Assembly (NCBI GenBank): GCA_964415525.1
Contig: CAYQAS010000101.1
Coordinates: forward strand, 1-15,828
From: CAZPUI01 sp964415525
GTDB lineage: Bacteria > Acidobacteriota > Holophagae > Holophagales > Holophagaceae
Direction of reading: 5' to 3'
DNA: 15,828 nucleotides
Notes under the pieces: model-generated
What the model was told of the DNA's origin: nothing
Databases searched by the model: none
The model's input: the letters and a program-made list of their open reading frames with translations, nothing else
In this document: piece by piece, positions 7,001-13,199 of the stretch
Numbering within the stretch: position 1 is the stretch's first letter
Layout: each line of letters opens with the position of its first letter
Position numbers and translations under genes: made by a program

Positions 7001-8480
7001 GGTGGATGAAGGTCCGGCAGAGCAGGGGTGTGAGGAAGATGGCGACGAGGAAGCTGACGGAGAGCGCCACGGCCACGGTGATGGGCAGCGCGGCGATGAA
7101 CTCGCCGGAGCTGCCAGAGAGGATCAGGAGGGGCAGGAAGCTGGCGATGATGGTGAGGGTGGCGGTCAGTACTGGCACCAGCACTTCCTTCGCCGCGCGC
7201 CAGGCGGCCTCCGGGCGTGGCACCTTTCGGTCCAAAAGCTCGACGTAGTTGTCGGCGATGACGATGGCGTCATCCACCACGATGCCCAGCACGAGGATGA
7301 GGGCGGCGATGGAGACCTGGTGCAGTTGCACGCCGATGGCGTTCATGGCGCCGACGGTGGAGAGCATGGTGACGGGAATGGCCATGGCGGCGATGAGCGC
7401 CACGCGGAAGGGCAGCAGCAGCACCGTCACCACCACCACGCAGATGATGGCGATCAGGAACTCGTGGCCCATGCCGGACATGCGCTCCTGCACGACCTCC
7501 GGCTGGTGGGCCACGAAATCGAGCTTCAGGTCGGGCGGCAGGAGCGGCCGGATGCGCTCGAGTACGAGGCCCACCTTGTCCCCCAACTCCACGATGTTCT
7601 GGCCCTTCTGCATCTCCACCGAGAGCATCACGGCGGGCTGGCCATCGAAGCGGACGAGGAACTCGGGATCCTGGTAGCGGCGCTCCACCTGCGCGAAGTC
7701 GCCGAGGTAGACCGGGGCGCCGGTACGGCCCTGGCCCACCATCACCTTGCGGATCTCGTCTTCGGAGTTGAAGGCGCCGGTAGTGTGGAGCGGCACCTTG
7801 CCCGCGTCCGTGGCCACGCTGCCTGCGCCCTGCACGACATTGCGCTGGCTGAGGGCCCCGATGATCTTCATGGGATCGGTGAAGTACTGGCTCATCCGCT
7901 CCAGGCTGCTGGTGACCCAGATCTGCTCGCTCTGCTGGCCGTAGATCGCGATCTTGCCTACTTCCGGCACCGTGCGCAGCTCGTCCTGGATGCGGTCCGC
8001 GTAGTCCTTGAGCTCGCGGTAGCCATAGCGATCCCCGCGCACCGCGACGAGCATCGCCACCGTGTCACCGAAGTCGGAGTTCACGATGGGGCCCATGACG
8101 CTCGGTGGCAGCTTGGTGCCGCGGATACCGTTCAGTTCGTGGCGCAGCTTGGCCCAGAAGAGATCAGGCTGCTTGACGAACTTCTCCAGCTCCACGTTGA
8201 TGATCGCCACCCCGGGGCGGCTGGTGGAGAAGGTCTTGGCCTTGCGCACTTCCTGGAACTTGAAGATGTGGGCTTCGAGGGTCTTGGTGACCTGCTGTTC
8301 CACCTGCTCGGAGGTGGCGCCGGGATAGGCGGCCAGCACGAGGCCGGTGCGGATGGTGATGGAGGGGTCCTCCGTCCGGGGCATCTTGACGAGGGCTTGG
8401 ATCCCCACGAAGGCGATCATGCAGGTGAGGATGGCCGTCAGCGTGGGGTACCGCAGGCAGGCCTTGATCATGCGTTCCAT
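4086..8480 (-). CDS. RND-family efflux pump fused in frame to a TolC-type outer-membrane factor
   Basis: A 1464-residue protein. Residues 1-1018 are a complete RND (AcrB/HAE-like) transporter: first membrane segment about 12-30, periplasmic porter loops, second half from about 530, twelfth membrane segment about 994-1017. The proton-relay pair is Asp403-Asp404 (GIVVDDAIVIADN); at the position of AcrB Lys940 there is Arg931 (GIVVRNAIILVDY). Residues 1022-1042 look like a signal peptide (two Arg before it, LAGLLLVLGLAA core, APAQA end). Residues about 1045-1464 are a TolC/OEP-family channel (TLEQAIAQA opening, long helices, LSWNLFDWG at 1345-1353, and a second helical repeat). No stop or ribosome site separates the modules. 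The start ATG follows GAGG by 7 bases, the site overlapping the adaptor's stop. It exports drugs or other toxic compounds by proton-motive force; substrate unknown. A His/Asp-rich cytosolic loop lies at 493-505. The domains are sure; whether the product stays fused is open. Confidence 0.93.
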   Translation of the reverse strand: MERMIKACLRYPTLTAILTCMIAFVGIQALVKMPRTEDPSITIRTGLVLAAYPGATSEQVEQQVTKTLEAHIFKFQEVRKAKTFSTSRPGVAIINVELEKFVKQPDLFWAKLRHELNGIRGTKLPPSVMGPIVNSDFGDTVAMLVAVRGDRYGYRELKDYADRIQDELRTVPEVGKIAIYGQQSEQIWVTSSLERMSQYFTDPMKIIGALSQRNVVQGAGSVATDAGKVPLHTTGAFNSEDEIRKVMVGQGRTGAPVYLGDFAQVERRYQDPEFLVRFDGQPAVMLSVEMQKGQNIVELGDKVGLVLERIRPLLPPDLKLDFVAHQPEVVQERMSGMGHEFLIAIICVVVVTVLLLPFRVALIAAMAIPVTMLSTVGAMNAIGVQLHQVSIAALILVLGIVVDDAIVIADNYVELLDRKVPRPEAAWRAAKEVLVPVLTATLTIIASFLPLLILSGSSGEFIAALPITVAVALSVSFLVAIFLTPLLCRTFIHQGLHDHDADPDHAAKKTSALDLLQAAYQKAIARFMARPALAVGLGVGAVVAGLALFRFVPQQFFPSAERNQFVIDLWMPQGSRIEATDAVMKRLETALRAESDVAHFASFVGQSAPRFYYNVNPQQPDLAYGQLIVNTRSAKVTPKLVATFRERFAQLVPEGIVIVKELQQGAVMEAPLELRISGMDTAQLKVLGRRVEDILRSDARTQFVHTDHFNDAPRVDVNLNTELASRLGITHANVSRLLAGAFDGTPVSTFWEGDRAIHLVLRSDEDTRKSFEDVRGAYVGSPISQSRVPLRAVADLEAAWQTSRIVRRNGVPTLTVRAFPRPGMYAADLLKTAQKEMKKLQLPEGYRFEVGGEKANQMETFPEMVVALSIGLLAIFLILMIQFRNLREPLVVMASIPLSLFGVVFGLVVTRNPFGFTAFMGMISLSGIVVRNAIILVDYIKEKLREGCSLEEAATQAGERRLRPIFLTTMAAAVGVTPMILSGSKLWSPLASVLAVGLIFSMFFTLLVVPVIYVLVFRRTGSPVAPLAGLLLVLGLAAPAQAQEPLKLTLEQAIAQAQSQSPGVKIARARLAEAQAKRRTARADYLPQLSTDAMWLKTSGEQLVKVPKGALGTIPGLGPFPTGEMNLGQGDSHILLHNVTLGQPLTQLWKVHQGVGVATAEERIAEAELKQMEEDIALKTRQVYFGILIAEAKRNAAEAGVAAGEAASEEARKAVATGAALDVIARGAKVQLLDQRHKRMSAEDGVSDLRAELKDLLGLGQDASLSLTAAPPRLDAAPKREDLLQAAMARNAELKAAKEKLEKGRFGLAAGRADYIPEVSAFARHTYQEGVPFLRHRSMTVGLTLSWNLFDWGKRQGVIGQRAALVSQAEENLRRVKHRVEIDLDKGLRKLETARLRLEVAEEVCAVAQEKARLAVNQGKVGLISDAKVREAQAQAQAAEADQLAARFGVDLALAELEKLTGGR

Positions 8481-8483
8481 GGC

Positions 8484-9581
8484 CTACCTCTTGTCCTGAC
8501 TGGCCGCAGCGGGCGCGATCTCCGCGGTCATGCCGTCCCGCAGGGCATGCTGCCCGGCGACCACGATGGTCTCGTCGCCCTTGAGCCCCTGTTTGATCTG
8601 GACGTCCCGTCCCGCGAGGGCCCCCACATCCACACGGCGTCCGTAGACGCGCTTCTGGTCGGGGAAATACTGAAAGACAAGGGGGACGCCGGCAGGATCC
8701 CGCACGATGGCCTCCGTGGGCACCACGATCATGTCCTTGCGCTGGGTGCCCGTGATGACGACCTCGGCCACCATGCCTACCTTCAGCTCTCGCTGGGGAT
8801 TGGCCACGCGGATGCGGGCGACGTAGGTGCGGGTGGCAGGATCCGCGGAGACACCGACCACCTTCACCACGCCCTCGAAGGTGCGACCCGGCATGGCGGG
8901 GACTTTCACTTCGGCCCTCTGGCCGATCTTGACGAGGCGGATGTCGGTTTCCGGCACGCCCACATTCACTTCCAGGGGATCCAGGGCGGCGATCTCGAAG
9001 ACGGGCTGGCCTGCGCCCACCATCACGCCGGGCTCCACCATCCGCCGTCCGATGAAGCCGGACACCGGGGCCTGGAGCGAGGTTTCAGTGAGGTTCTTCT
9101 TCGCGATGGCTTCGCCCGCAAGGGCCTGCTGGTGCTGCTGGTGGGCCGCTTCCCGTCCCGCCTTGAACTTCTCGAAGTCGTTGGGGGCGAGGCTCCGGCT
9201 CTCGAAGAGCGTCTTCATCCGCTGGAACTCCGCTTCGGCCCGCTCGAAGGCTGCCTGGGCGGCCCGCGCCTGGGCCTGGGCCGCAGCATGGGCCTGGGTG
9301 AGGCTCACGGCATCGAGGGTGGCCAGCACCTGGCCCTTGCGCACCGGCTCGCCTTCTCGAGCAAGAACCTGGGTGGTGCGCCCCGGCACGAGGAAGGCCA
9401 CCAGGGAAGCGCCACCCTCGGGCTGCAGGGAGCCGCTGACGGCGACGGTCTCGAAGGTCTGGAGCGTTCGGGGTCGCTGCACGGAAATGGAAGCCGTGAC
9501 CGGAGGCGCCTGGCGCTGGCCCTGGTTGCAGCCGACGAGGATCAAGACGGTGGAGCAGAACAACGCGGGATGGATGGACAT
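8484..9581 (-). CDS. RND efflux membrane-fusion (periplasmic adaptor) lipoprotein, HlyD/AcrA family
   Basis: A 365-residue adaptor linking the inner-membrane pump to the outer-membrane channel. The N-terminus is a lipoprotein signal with lipobox LVGC (Cys18), so it is expected to be lipid-anchored in the periplasm. Domains in order: first half of the barrel-sandwich (about 57-90, GRTTQVLAREGEPVRKGQVLATLD), an Ala/Gln/Glu-rich alpha hairpin (about 92-165), the second barrel-sandwich half (LQAPVSGFIGRRMVEPGVMVGAG, 169-191), a beta-barrel (about 203-278), and a membrane-proximal domain to the end. The start is ATG at 9579-9581, with GAGGGG 8 bases upstream and the signal peptide beginning at once; an upstream extension to 9647 lacks these. 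It is 62 bases downstream of tetR1 and 3 bases upstream of the pump, so it is part of the same operon. Confidence 0.93.
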   Translation of the reverse strand: MSIHPALFCSTVLILVGCNQGQRQAPPVTASISVQRPRTLQTFETVAVSGSLQPEGGASLVAFLVPGRTTQVLAREGEPVRKGQVLATLDAVSLTQAHAAAQAQARAAQAAFERAEAEFQRMKTLFESRSLAPNDFEKFKAGREAAHQQHQQALAGEAIAKKNLTETSLQAPVSGFIGRRMVEPGVMVGAGQPVFEIAALDPLEVNVGVPETDIRLVKIGQRAEVKVPAMPGRTFEGVVKVVGVSADPATRTYVARIRVANPQRELKVGMVAEVVITGTQRKDMIVVPTEAIVRDPAGVPLVFQYFPDQKRVYGRRVDVGALAGRDVQIKQGLKGDETIVVAGQHALRDGMTAEIAPAAASQDKR

Positions 9582-9643
9582 GGTCAATTCCCCTCTACGG
9601 GTAGATCGGTGGAGGTGCAGGTGGCCTTCAGCCTGGGCGGGAT

Positions 9644-10258
9644 TCAACGTGGAGCTCCGGCCCCGTGGAGGATGCAGGTCATGGCGCGGTCCACGCAGAC
9701 GTCCACACTTTCGCCTCCGGGGCGGTGCGCCGCGGCATGGAGGCTGGCTTCCAGCACCCCCAGGCAGAGCTGCGCGAGGAAGTCCGTGCCCAGATCCTGC
9801 AGGGATCCCTCCGCCACCGCGGCGCGGAGGATGTCGGAGAGGTGGGCCCGCTCGGCATCGTAGATTTCCCGGGAGCGCGGCGAGAATCGGCTGTCGAAGC
9901 CCCAGTCAGCCTGGACCCGATCCCGGATGAAGGAGGGCAGGCTGAAAGGGTTCCGATGGAAATGGGTGACGTAGACCCGGGCGAGGGTTCGGAGCTGATC
10001 CAGGGGCGCCGCTGCTCGATCGAGTGCCTCCCGGGCGCTCGCCTGAAAGGCCTGGGCGCGGGTCAGCATCATTTGCTCGTACAACTCCTGCTTGGAGGAG
10101 AAGTGTTCGTAGAGGCCCTGCATGCCGATCTCCGCCTCGGCGGCGACTTCCTGCATCGAGGCCTCGTCGAAAGGCTTCCGGCCGAACACGCGGGTCGCGG
10201 CCTCCAGCAAGAGCTCTCGCCGCTGCTGCTTTTCACGCGCTTTCCGGGTCAAGGCCAT
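9644..10258 (-). CDS. TetR-family transcriptional repressor of the efflux operon (tetR1)
   Basis: A 204-residue TetR-family regulator. After a basic start (MALTRKAREKQQRREL), the DNA-binding domain shows helix 1 (LLEAATRVFGRKPF) and the helix-turn-helix around 33-53 (ASMQEVAAEAEIGMQGLYEHF). It continues with SSKQELYEQMM, typical of helix 4. The C-terminal domain is helical and variable; its ligand is not predictable but is plausibly a pump substrate. The start is ATG at 10256-10258 because GGAG stands 5 bases upstream; a GTG two codons earlier would abut that site. It is the first gene of the efflux module and lies 62 bases before the adaptor. A palindrome overlapping its own promoter (10278-10304) supports autorepression and co-repression of the pump genes, the usual arrangement for local efflux repressors. 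Confidence 0.92.
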   Translation of the reverse strand: MALTRKAREKQQRRELLLEAATRVFGRKPFDEASMQEVAAEAEIGMQGLYEHFSSKQELYEQMMLTRAQAFQASAREALDRAAAPLDQLRTLARVYVTHFHRNPFSLPSFIRDRVQADWGFDSRFSPRSREIYDAERAHLSDILRAAVAEGSLQDLGTDFLAQLCLGVLEASLHAAAHRPGGESVDVCVDRAMTCILHGAGAPR

Positions 10259-10277
10259 GGCCACTCCAAATTCAGAA

Positions 10278-10304
10278 TTCAGAATTTAGAATCTAAATTC
10301 TGAA
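10278..10304 (-). promoter_or_regulatory. 27-bp palindrome, candidate TetR1 operator
   Basis: The arms TTCAGAATTTAGA (10278-10290) and TCTAAATTCTGAA (10292-10304) are exact reverse complements around a single A. A further copy of TTCAGAA lies directly beside it at 10271-10277. The palindrome covers the spacer and -10 box of the predicted tetR1 promoter, so a bound dimer would block transcription. It is strikingly AT-rich against the GC-rich surroundings. Binding is inferred. Confidence 0.65.
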
Positions 10305-10311
10305 AATTCAA
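10283..10311 (-). promoter_or_regulatory. Predicted sigma-70 promoter of the tetR1-efflux operon
   Basis: On the minus strand TTGAAT (10311-10306), a 17-base spacer and TAAATT (10288-10283) give 4 of 6 matches in each box at ideal spacing. The start of transcription would be near 10276, with a leader of about 18 bases containing the GGAG site. This is the only promoter-like element seen for the efflux genes until the palindrome at 4031. Confidence 0.5.
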
Positions 10312-10426
10312 GGAGAGGTTTAGACAAGATGGGCAACGGGGATGCTCCATGACCTCGCGGATCCGTCCACGGCAAGGCCGGAAGGTGATTGCTGGGGCCC
10401 GGTGCGAATTCAAGCACACAACGGAA

Positions 10427-10447
10427 AGGGGCCCCGATGGGGCCCCT
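10427..10447 (-). terminator. Hairpin terminator downstream of efp
   Basis: On the minus strand AGGGGCCCC, loop ATC, GGGGCCCCT forms a 9-bp GC-rich stem followed by TTCC. It lies about 26 bases after the efp stop. The U-tract is short (three T counting the last paired base), so termination may be partial or factor-assisted. Confidence 0.55.
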
Positions 10448-10473
10448 GGATCGATCCGGATGCGGCGAATCGA

Positions 10474-11043
10474 TTAGTCGCGGACGCGCTCCATGAAGGT
10501 GCGGTCGGTGGTGTTCACGCGGATCCTCTCGCCGGCTTCCATGTAGGGCGGAATGCCCACGGTGATGCCGTTGGAGAGCTTGGCGGGCTTGTAGGAACCG
10601 GTGGCATTGGCGTTCTTCATAACCGGGTCGGTCTCGATCACCTCGAGCACGACGCTGGCGGGCAGGGTGGCGGAGAGGGGGTTGCCCTCGTAGAACTTGA
10701 TCTCCACCTGCATGTTGGCCTGCAGGAAGCAGAGGTCGTCGCCCAGCACATCCTTGTGCAGTTCGGTCTGCTCGTAGGTCTCGTTGTTCATGAATACGAG
10801 GTTGTCACCGTCCTCATAGAGGAACTCCAGCATGTGCTGCTCGAGGGCGGCCTTGTCGACCTTGTCTGCGGAGCCGAAGCGGTTCTCGCGGTTGATACCG
10901 TCCTTCAGGCGCTTCATCTTCACGACGACGCGGGCGGGCAGGTTGCCGGGCGTCTGGTGCTCGACGCTGATGACGCGGCACAGTTCGTTCTCGAAGTTGA
11001 CAATCATGCCAGCGCGGACCTGAGTGGCATTGATGAAGGGCAT
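10474..11043 (-). CDS. efp: Elongation factor P with Asn at the modification site
   Basis: A 189-residue EF-P, the usual length of about 185-190. EF-P binds between P and E sites of the ribosome and promotes peptide bond formation at polyproline stretches. The KOW-like N domain (MPFINATQVRAGMIVNFENE), the central OB domain and the C-terminal OB domain with the GERIRVNTTDRTFMERV signature are all intact. The loop that contacts the P-site tRNA reads TPGNLPA (31-37), so residue 34, which is the beta-lysylated Lys in Escherichia coli, is Asn. Neither Lys nor Arg is present in the loop tip. The start ATG at 11041-11043 has AGGAG five bases upstream. It is flanked by a hairpin terminator on each side and so is probably monocistronic; no separate promoter was recognised after the tRNA terminator. 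Identity is certain. Confidence 0.96.
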   Translation of the reverse strand: MPFINATQVRAGMIVNFENELCRVISVEHQTPGNLPARVVVKMKRLKDGINRENRFGSADKVDKAALEQHMLEFLYEDGDNLVFMNNETYEQTELHKDVLGDDLCFLQANMQVEIKFYEGNPLSATLPASVVLEVIETDPVMKNANATGSYKPAKLSNGITVGIPPYMEAGERIRVNTTDRTFMERVRD

Positions 11044-11068
11044 GTGAGCTCCTGGCGGGCAAACAGGT

Positions 11069-11101
11069 AAAAAGGCCCCCGATGGTATCAGGGGCCTTTT
11101 T
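11069..11101. terminator. Strong bidirectional intrinsic terminator between tRNA-Val and efp
   Basis: On the plus strand, arms AAAAAGGCCCCCGAT (11069-11083) and ATCAGGGGCCTTTTT (11087-11101) pair over 15 positions with one mismatch or wobble around GGT. Runs of five A and five T flank the GC part, so it can end transcription in either direction. Read on the minus strand it terminates the tRNA transcript, and its first base is also the last A of the tRNA CCA end. Confidence 0.85.
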
Positions 11102-11175
11102 GGTGGGCGTACCTGGGTTCGAACCAGGGACTTCTACCGTGTGAAGATAGCACTCTACCGCTGAGTTATACGCCC
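11101..11175 (-). tRNA. tRNA-Val, anticodon CAC, CCA end encoded
   Basis: The minus strand folds as a complete cloverleaf. The acceptor stem is GGGCGTA with TACGCCC, discriminator A and encoded CCA. The D stem is ACTC with GAGT around AGCGGTA. The anticodon stem is CTATC with GGTAG around loop TTCACAC, giving anticodon CAC for the GUG codon. The variable loop is AAGTC, and the T arm is CCTGG-TTCGAAC-CCAGG. All stems are fully paired except one G-T pair in the anticodon stem. It has its own promoter (11188-11215) and terminator (11069-11101). Confidence 0.96.
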
Positions 11176-11187
11176 CAAGGGTTAATC

Positions 11188-11215
11188 AGTGTAACAGAGC
11201 AGGGGCGCGTGTCTA
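11188..11215 (-). promoter_or_regulatory. Predicted sigma-70 promoter for tRNA-Val
   Basis: On the minus strand TAGACA (11215-11210), a 16-base spacer and TACACT (11193-11188) match the consensus boxes in 5 and 4 of 6 positions. The predicted start is a few bases before the mature 5' end at 11175. It lies in the 50-base gap after the aminotransferase gene. Confidence 0.6.
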
Positions 11216-11225
11216 GCGAAAATTC

Positions 11226-12434
11226 TCACCAGGATTCGCGCAGGGCCTCGGCGAAGCGCGGTGCATCTGCCTCACGCAGGCCGCAGATGCCAATGCGGAT
11301 GCCTTCGGGCATGGGCACCACGAAGATGCCACGGTCCTTGAGGCCCTGGTTCAGCCTCTGAGGCTCGGGGTGGCGCAGGGTTATGAAGAAGCCGCCGCGC
11401 CAGGGGGCTCCAGCGAAGCCTTCCTCCATGAGGGCGGCGTCGAGGGCAGCCACGCGGGTCTTCAGGACGGCGCACCAGTGATCATGTTCCGCCTGCAGCT
11501 TCACCTTCAGGGCCGCGTCGCCCATGAGGCGCACCAGCGTCACCTGGGAAGCCTTGTTGCAGTTGGAGTAGGTGCCGCGGCAGGAGGAGGCGAGGGCCGC
11601 CTGGAGTTCCGGTGACTGGGTGAACGGGAAGACCAGCGCGCCGCCGCGTCCGCCGTAGAGCGTCAGGGCCTTCGAGAGTGAGAGGGAGGCGCCGACAAGG
11701 ACCACGCCCTCCTTGGCGAAGGCCTCGTAGTCGTCGAGGGCCTCCCGCACGTGGGCTGGGTCCGCCGTGTAGTCGAGGTAGGCGAAGTCGAGCAGCAGCG
11801 TGACGGGGCCCAGGGCAGCCAGCTTGCGAAGCACGGCCAGTAGGGCGGTCCGGTCTGCGGCGGTGAGGCTGTGTCCCGTCGGGTTATGGCAAGGATCGTT
11901 CAGCCAGATCAGAAGACGGCCCTGCTTGGACAGCAGCTGTCGCGCCGCTTCCTCCCAAGCGGCGGCGTCGAGGGGCTGACCCGGCTCGGGGAAGGGGGCG
12001 GTGGCCAGGTCTACGCGGTTTTCCAAGGCCAGGGTGGCGTAGGGCCCCCAGTAGGGCGCCGCCGTCAGCAGGGTCATCCCAGGCTCCAGGAAGTTCCGGA
12101 GGGAGACCATGAGGGCCCCACTGCCGCCCGGCGTGGCGGCGCCGATCCCGTGGCTGGTGAGGGTCGGCCAGTGGCGCTGAGTCAGGGCCGTGAGGAAGGC
12201 GGGGTCGCCGGCGATGGGTGCGTAGGGGGCGATTTCCATCGGGGTGAGCTGCCGCCAGGCTTCCATGACGGTGTCGAGCACCACGAGCTTGCCGGTGTTA
12301 TCCAGCAGGGCGCCGACGGTGGCATTCAACACATCCTCACCCGCGGCCTTGCGGCGGGTGGCTTCGCCATTCGCCATGAAGATGGGATCGTCGCCGGGAA
12401 GTTCTCGGCGGGAGGGCAGCAGGTGTTCGAGCAT
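11226..12434 (-). CDS. Class I (aspartate/aromatic-type) PLP-dependent aminotransferase
   Basis: A 402-residue fold-type I aminotransferase, probably cytoplasmic. Landmarks in order: the cofactor-phosphate loop region ATPGGSGAL (100-108), stacking aromatic near PYWGPY (127-132), NPTG at 184-187 with cofactor-binding Asn184, Asp216 and Tyr219 (DFAYLDY), the Schiff-base Lys255 in SLSLSKAL, Arg263 in the GGRGG motif, and the substrate carboxylate-binding Arg380 (GIRIGICGL). These support transfer of an amino group between an amino acid and a 2-oxoacid; aspartate or aromatic substrates are the family norm, but specificity cannot be read here. The start is ATG at 12432-12434 with AAGGA upstream; a longer start at 12488 would run through the probable promoter (TATAGT on the minus strand at 12469-12464). 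It is divergent from the gamma-carbonic anhydrase gene. Confidence 0.88.
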   Translation of the reverse strand: MLEHLLPSRRELPGDDPIFMANGEATRRKAAGEDVLNATVGALLDNTGKLVVLDTVMEAWRQLTPMEIAPYAPIAGDPAFLTALTQRHWPTLTSHGIGAATPGGSGALMVSLRNFLEPGMTLLTAAPYWGPYATLALENRVDLATAPFPEPGQPLDAAAWEEAARQLLSKQGRLLIWLNDPCHNPTGHSLTAADRTALLAVLRKLAALGPVTLLLDFAYLDYTADPAHVREALDDYEAFAKEGVVLVGASLSLSKALTLYGGRGGALVFPFTQSPELQAALASSCRGTYSNCNKASQVTLVRLMGDAALKVKLQAEHDHWCAVLKTRVAALDAALMEEGFAGAPWRGGFFITLRHPEPQRLNQGLKDRGIFVVPMPEGIRIGICGLREADAPRFAEALRESW

Positions 12435-12463
12435 GGGCGGTCCTTTCGTCGGAGCGTCCAGCA

Positions 12464-12469
12464 CTATAG
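12464..12469 (-). promoter_or_regulatory. Possible -10 box of the aminotransferase gene
   Basis: TATAGT on the minus strand matches the -10 consensus in 5 of 6 positions and lies 29 bases upstream of the ATG. The -35 position shows no convincing match. Just upstream lies a small palindrome, GCGTGG-CC-CCACGC (12477-12490), which could be a regulator site for this divergent region. Confidence 0.35.
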
Positions 12470-12552
12470 CGTCGGGGCGTGGCCCCACGCAGGTAGGGGC
12501 TTACAACCCGTCTACGGAACCTGCGACCTTATCTGACTAAGGAGTGAAAACG

Positions 12553-13134
12553 ATGATCCTACCGTTTCAGGGCATGGCACCGCGCATCGGCGGGCGCGTC
12601 TTGGTGGCACCCAATGCCACGATTATTGGCGATGTGGAGCTTGGAGATGACGCCAGCATCTGGTTCAACTGCGTGCTCCGAGGCGACGTGAACTGGATGA
12701 AGATCGGCGCACGCACGAACATCCAGGACGGCTGTTGCCTTCACGTCACCAACGACCGTTTCCCGCTTCTGGTCGAGGACGAAGTCTCTATCGCCCATAA
12801 CGTGATGCTGCATGGCTGCACGATTCGGAAGGGCGCGCTCATCGGCATGAGCACCACCATCATGGATGGTGCTGAAGTGGGCGAAGGCTGCCTTGTGGCT
12901 GCCGGGTCGCTCCTGCGGGAAGGCTTCCAGGCGCCGCCCCACACCCTCGTGGCGGGGTGGCCCGCCCAGGTGAAGCGGGAGCTAACGCCGGACCAGCGGC
13001 AGCTTGTTAGCAGCATCTGGACACGCTATGTCCGATACAAGGAGGCCTACTTCAAGGATGGTTGGCCGATCGCTGTGGCACCGGTGGCGGCCCATCCGCA
13101 GCCAGGATTTGCCGAGGGGCATCCATTTCCCTGA
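12553..13134 (+). CDS. Gamma-carbonic anhydrase family protein (left-handed beta-helix)
   Basis: A 193-residue hexapeptide-repeat protein of the gamma-carbonic anhydrase/YrdA/PaaY group. The repeats run from about 15 to 140 (NATIIGDVELGDDASIW, GALIGMSTTIMDGAEVG). The three metal-ligand histidines are present: His64 in CCLHVT, and His82 and His87 in IAHNVMLHGC. The Arg43-Asp45 pair (LRGD) and Gln58 match residues near the active site of Cam-type enzymes, so metal binding is likely, though many members have weak or no anhydrase activity. The C-terminal helix (about 145-170) is followed by a Pro/Ala-rich tail. The start is ATG at 12553, with AAGGAG 8 bases upstream; the in-frame GTG at 12544 overlaps that site. 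No signal peptide, so cytoplasmic. Confidence 0.88.
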   Translation: MILPFQGMAPRIGGRVLVAPNATIIGDVELGDDASIWFNCVLRGDVNWMKIGARTNIQDGCCLHVTNDRFPLLVEDEVSIAHNVMLHGCTIRKGALIGMSTTIMDGAEVGEGCLVAAGSLLREGFQAPPHTLVAGWPAQVKRELTPDQRQLVSSIWTRYVRYKEAYFKDGWPIAVAPVAAHPQPGFAEGHPFP

Positions 13135-13199
13135 TACGCAATCCGTTGCGGCCGCGTGGCTACTGGCCCTAGACTCCTCCCATTCCCCCGACCGATGCC

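Noticed and set aside
6207..9863. A very long stop-free plus-strand frame of 1218 codons opposite the pump and adaptor genes
   Set aside because: It lies antisense to two unmistakable genes and its translation has no family resemblance, being rich in His, Asp, Glu and Gly. Such frames arise from strong G/C third-position bias in the true genes.
10271..10310. AT-rich repeat before tetR1 as a mobile-element end or attachment site
   Set aside because: There is no transposase, integrase, target duplication or partner repeat in the window, and the element fits a promoter-operator exactly.
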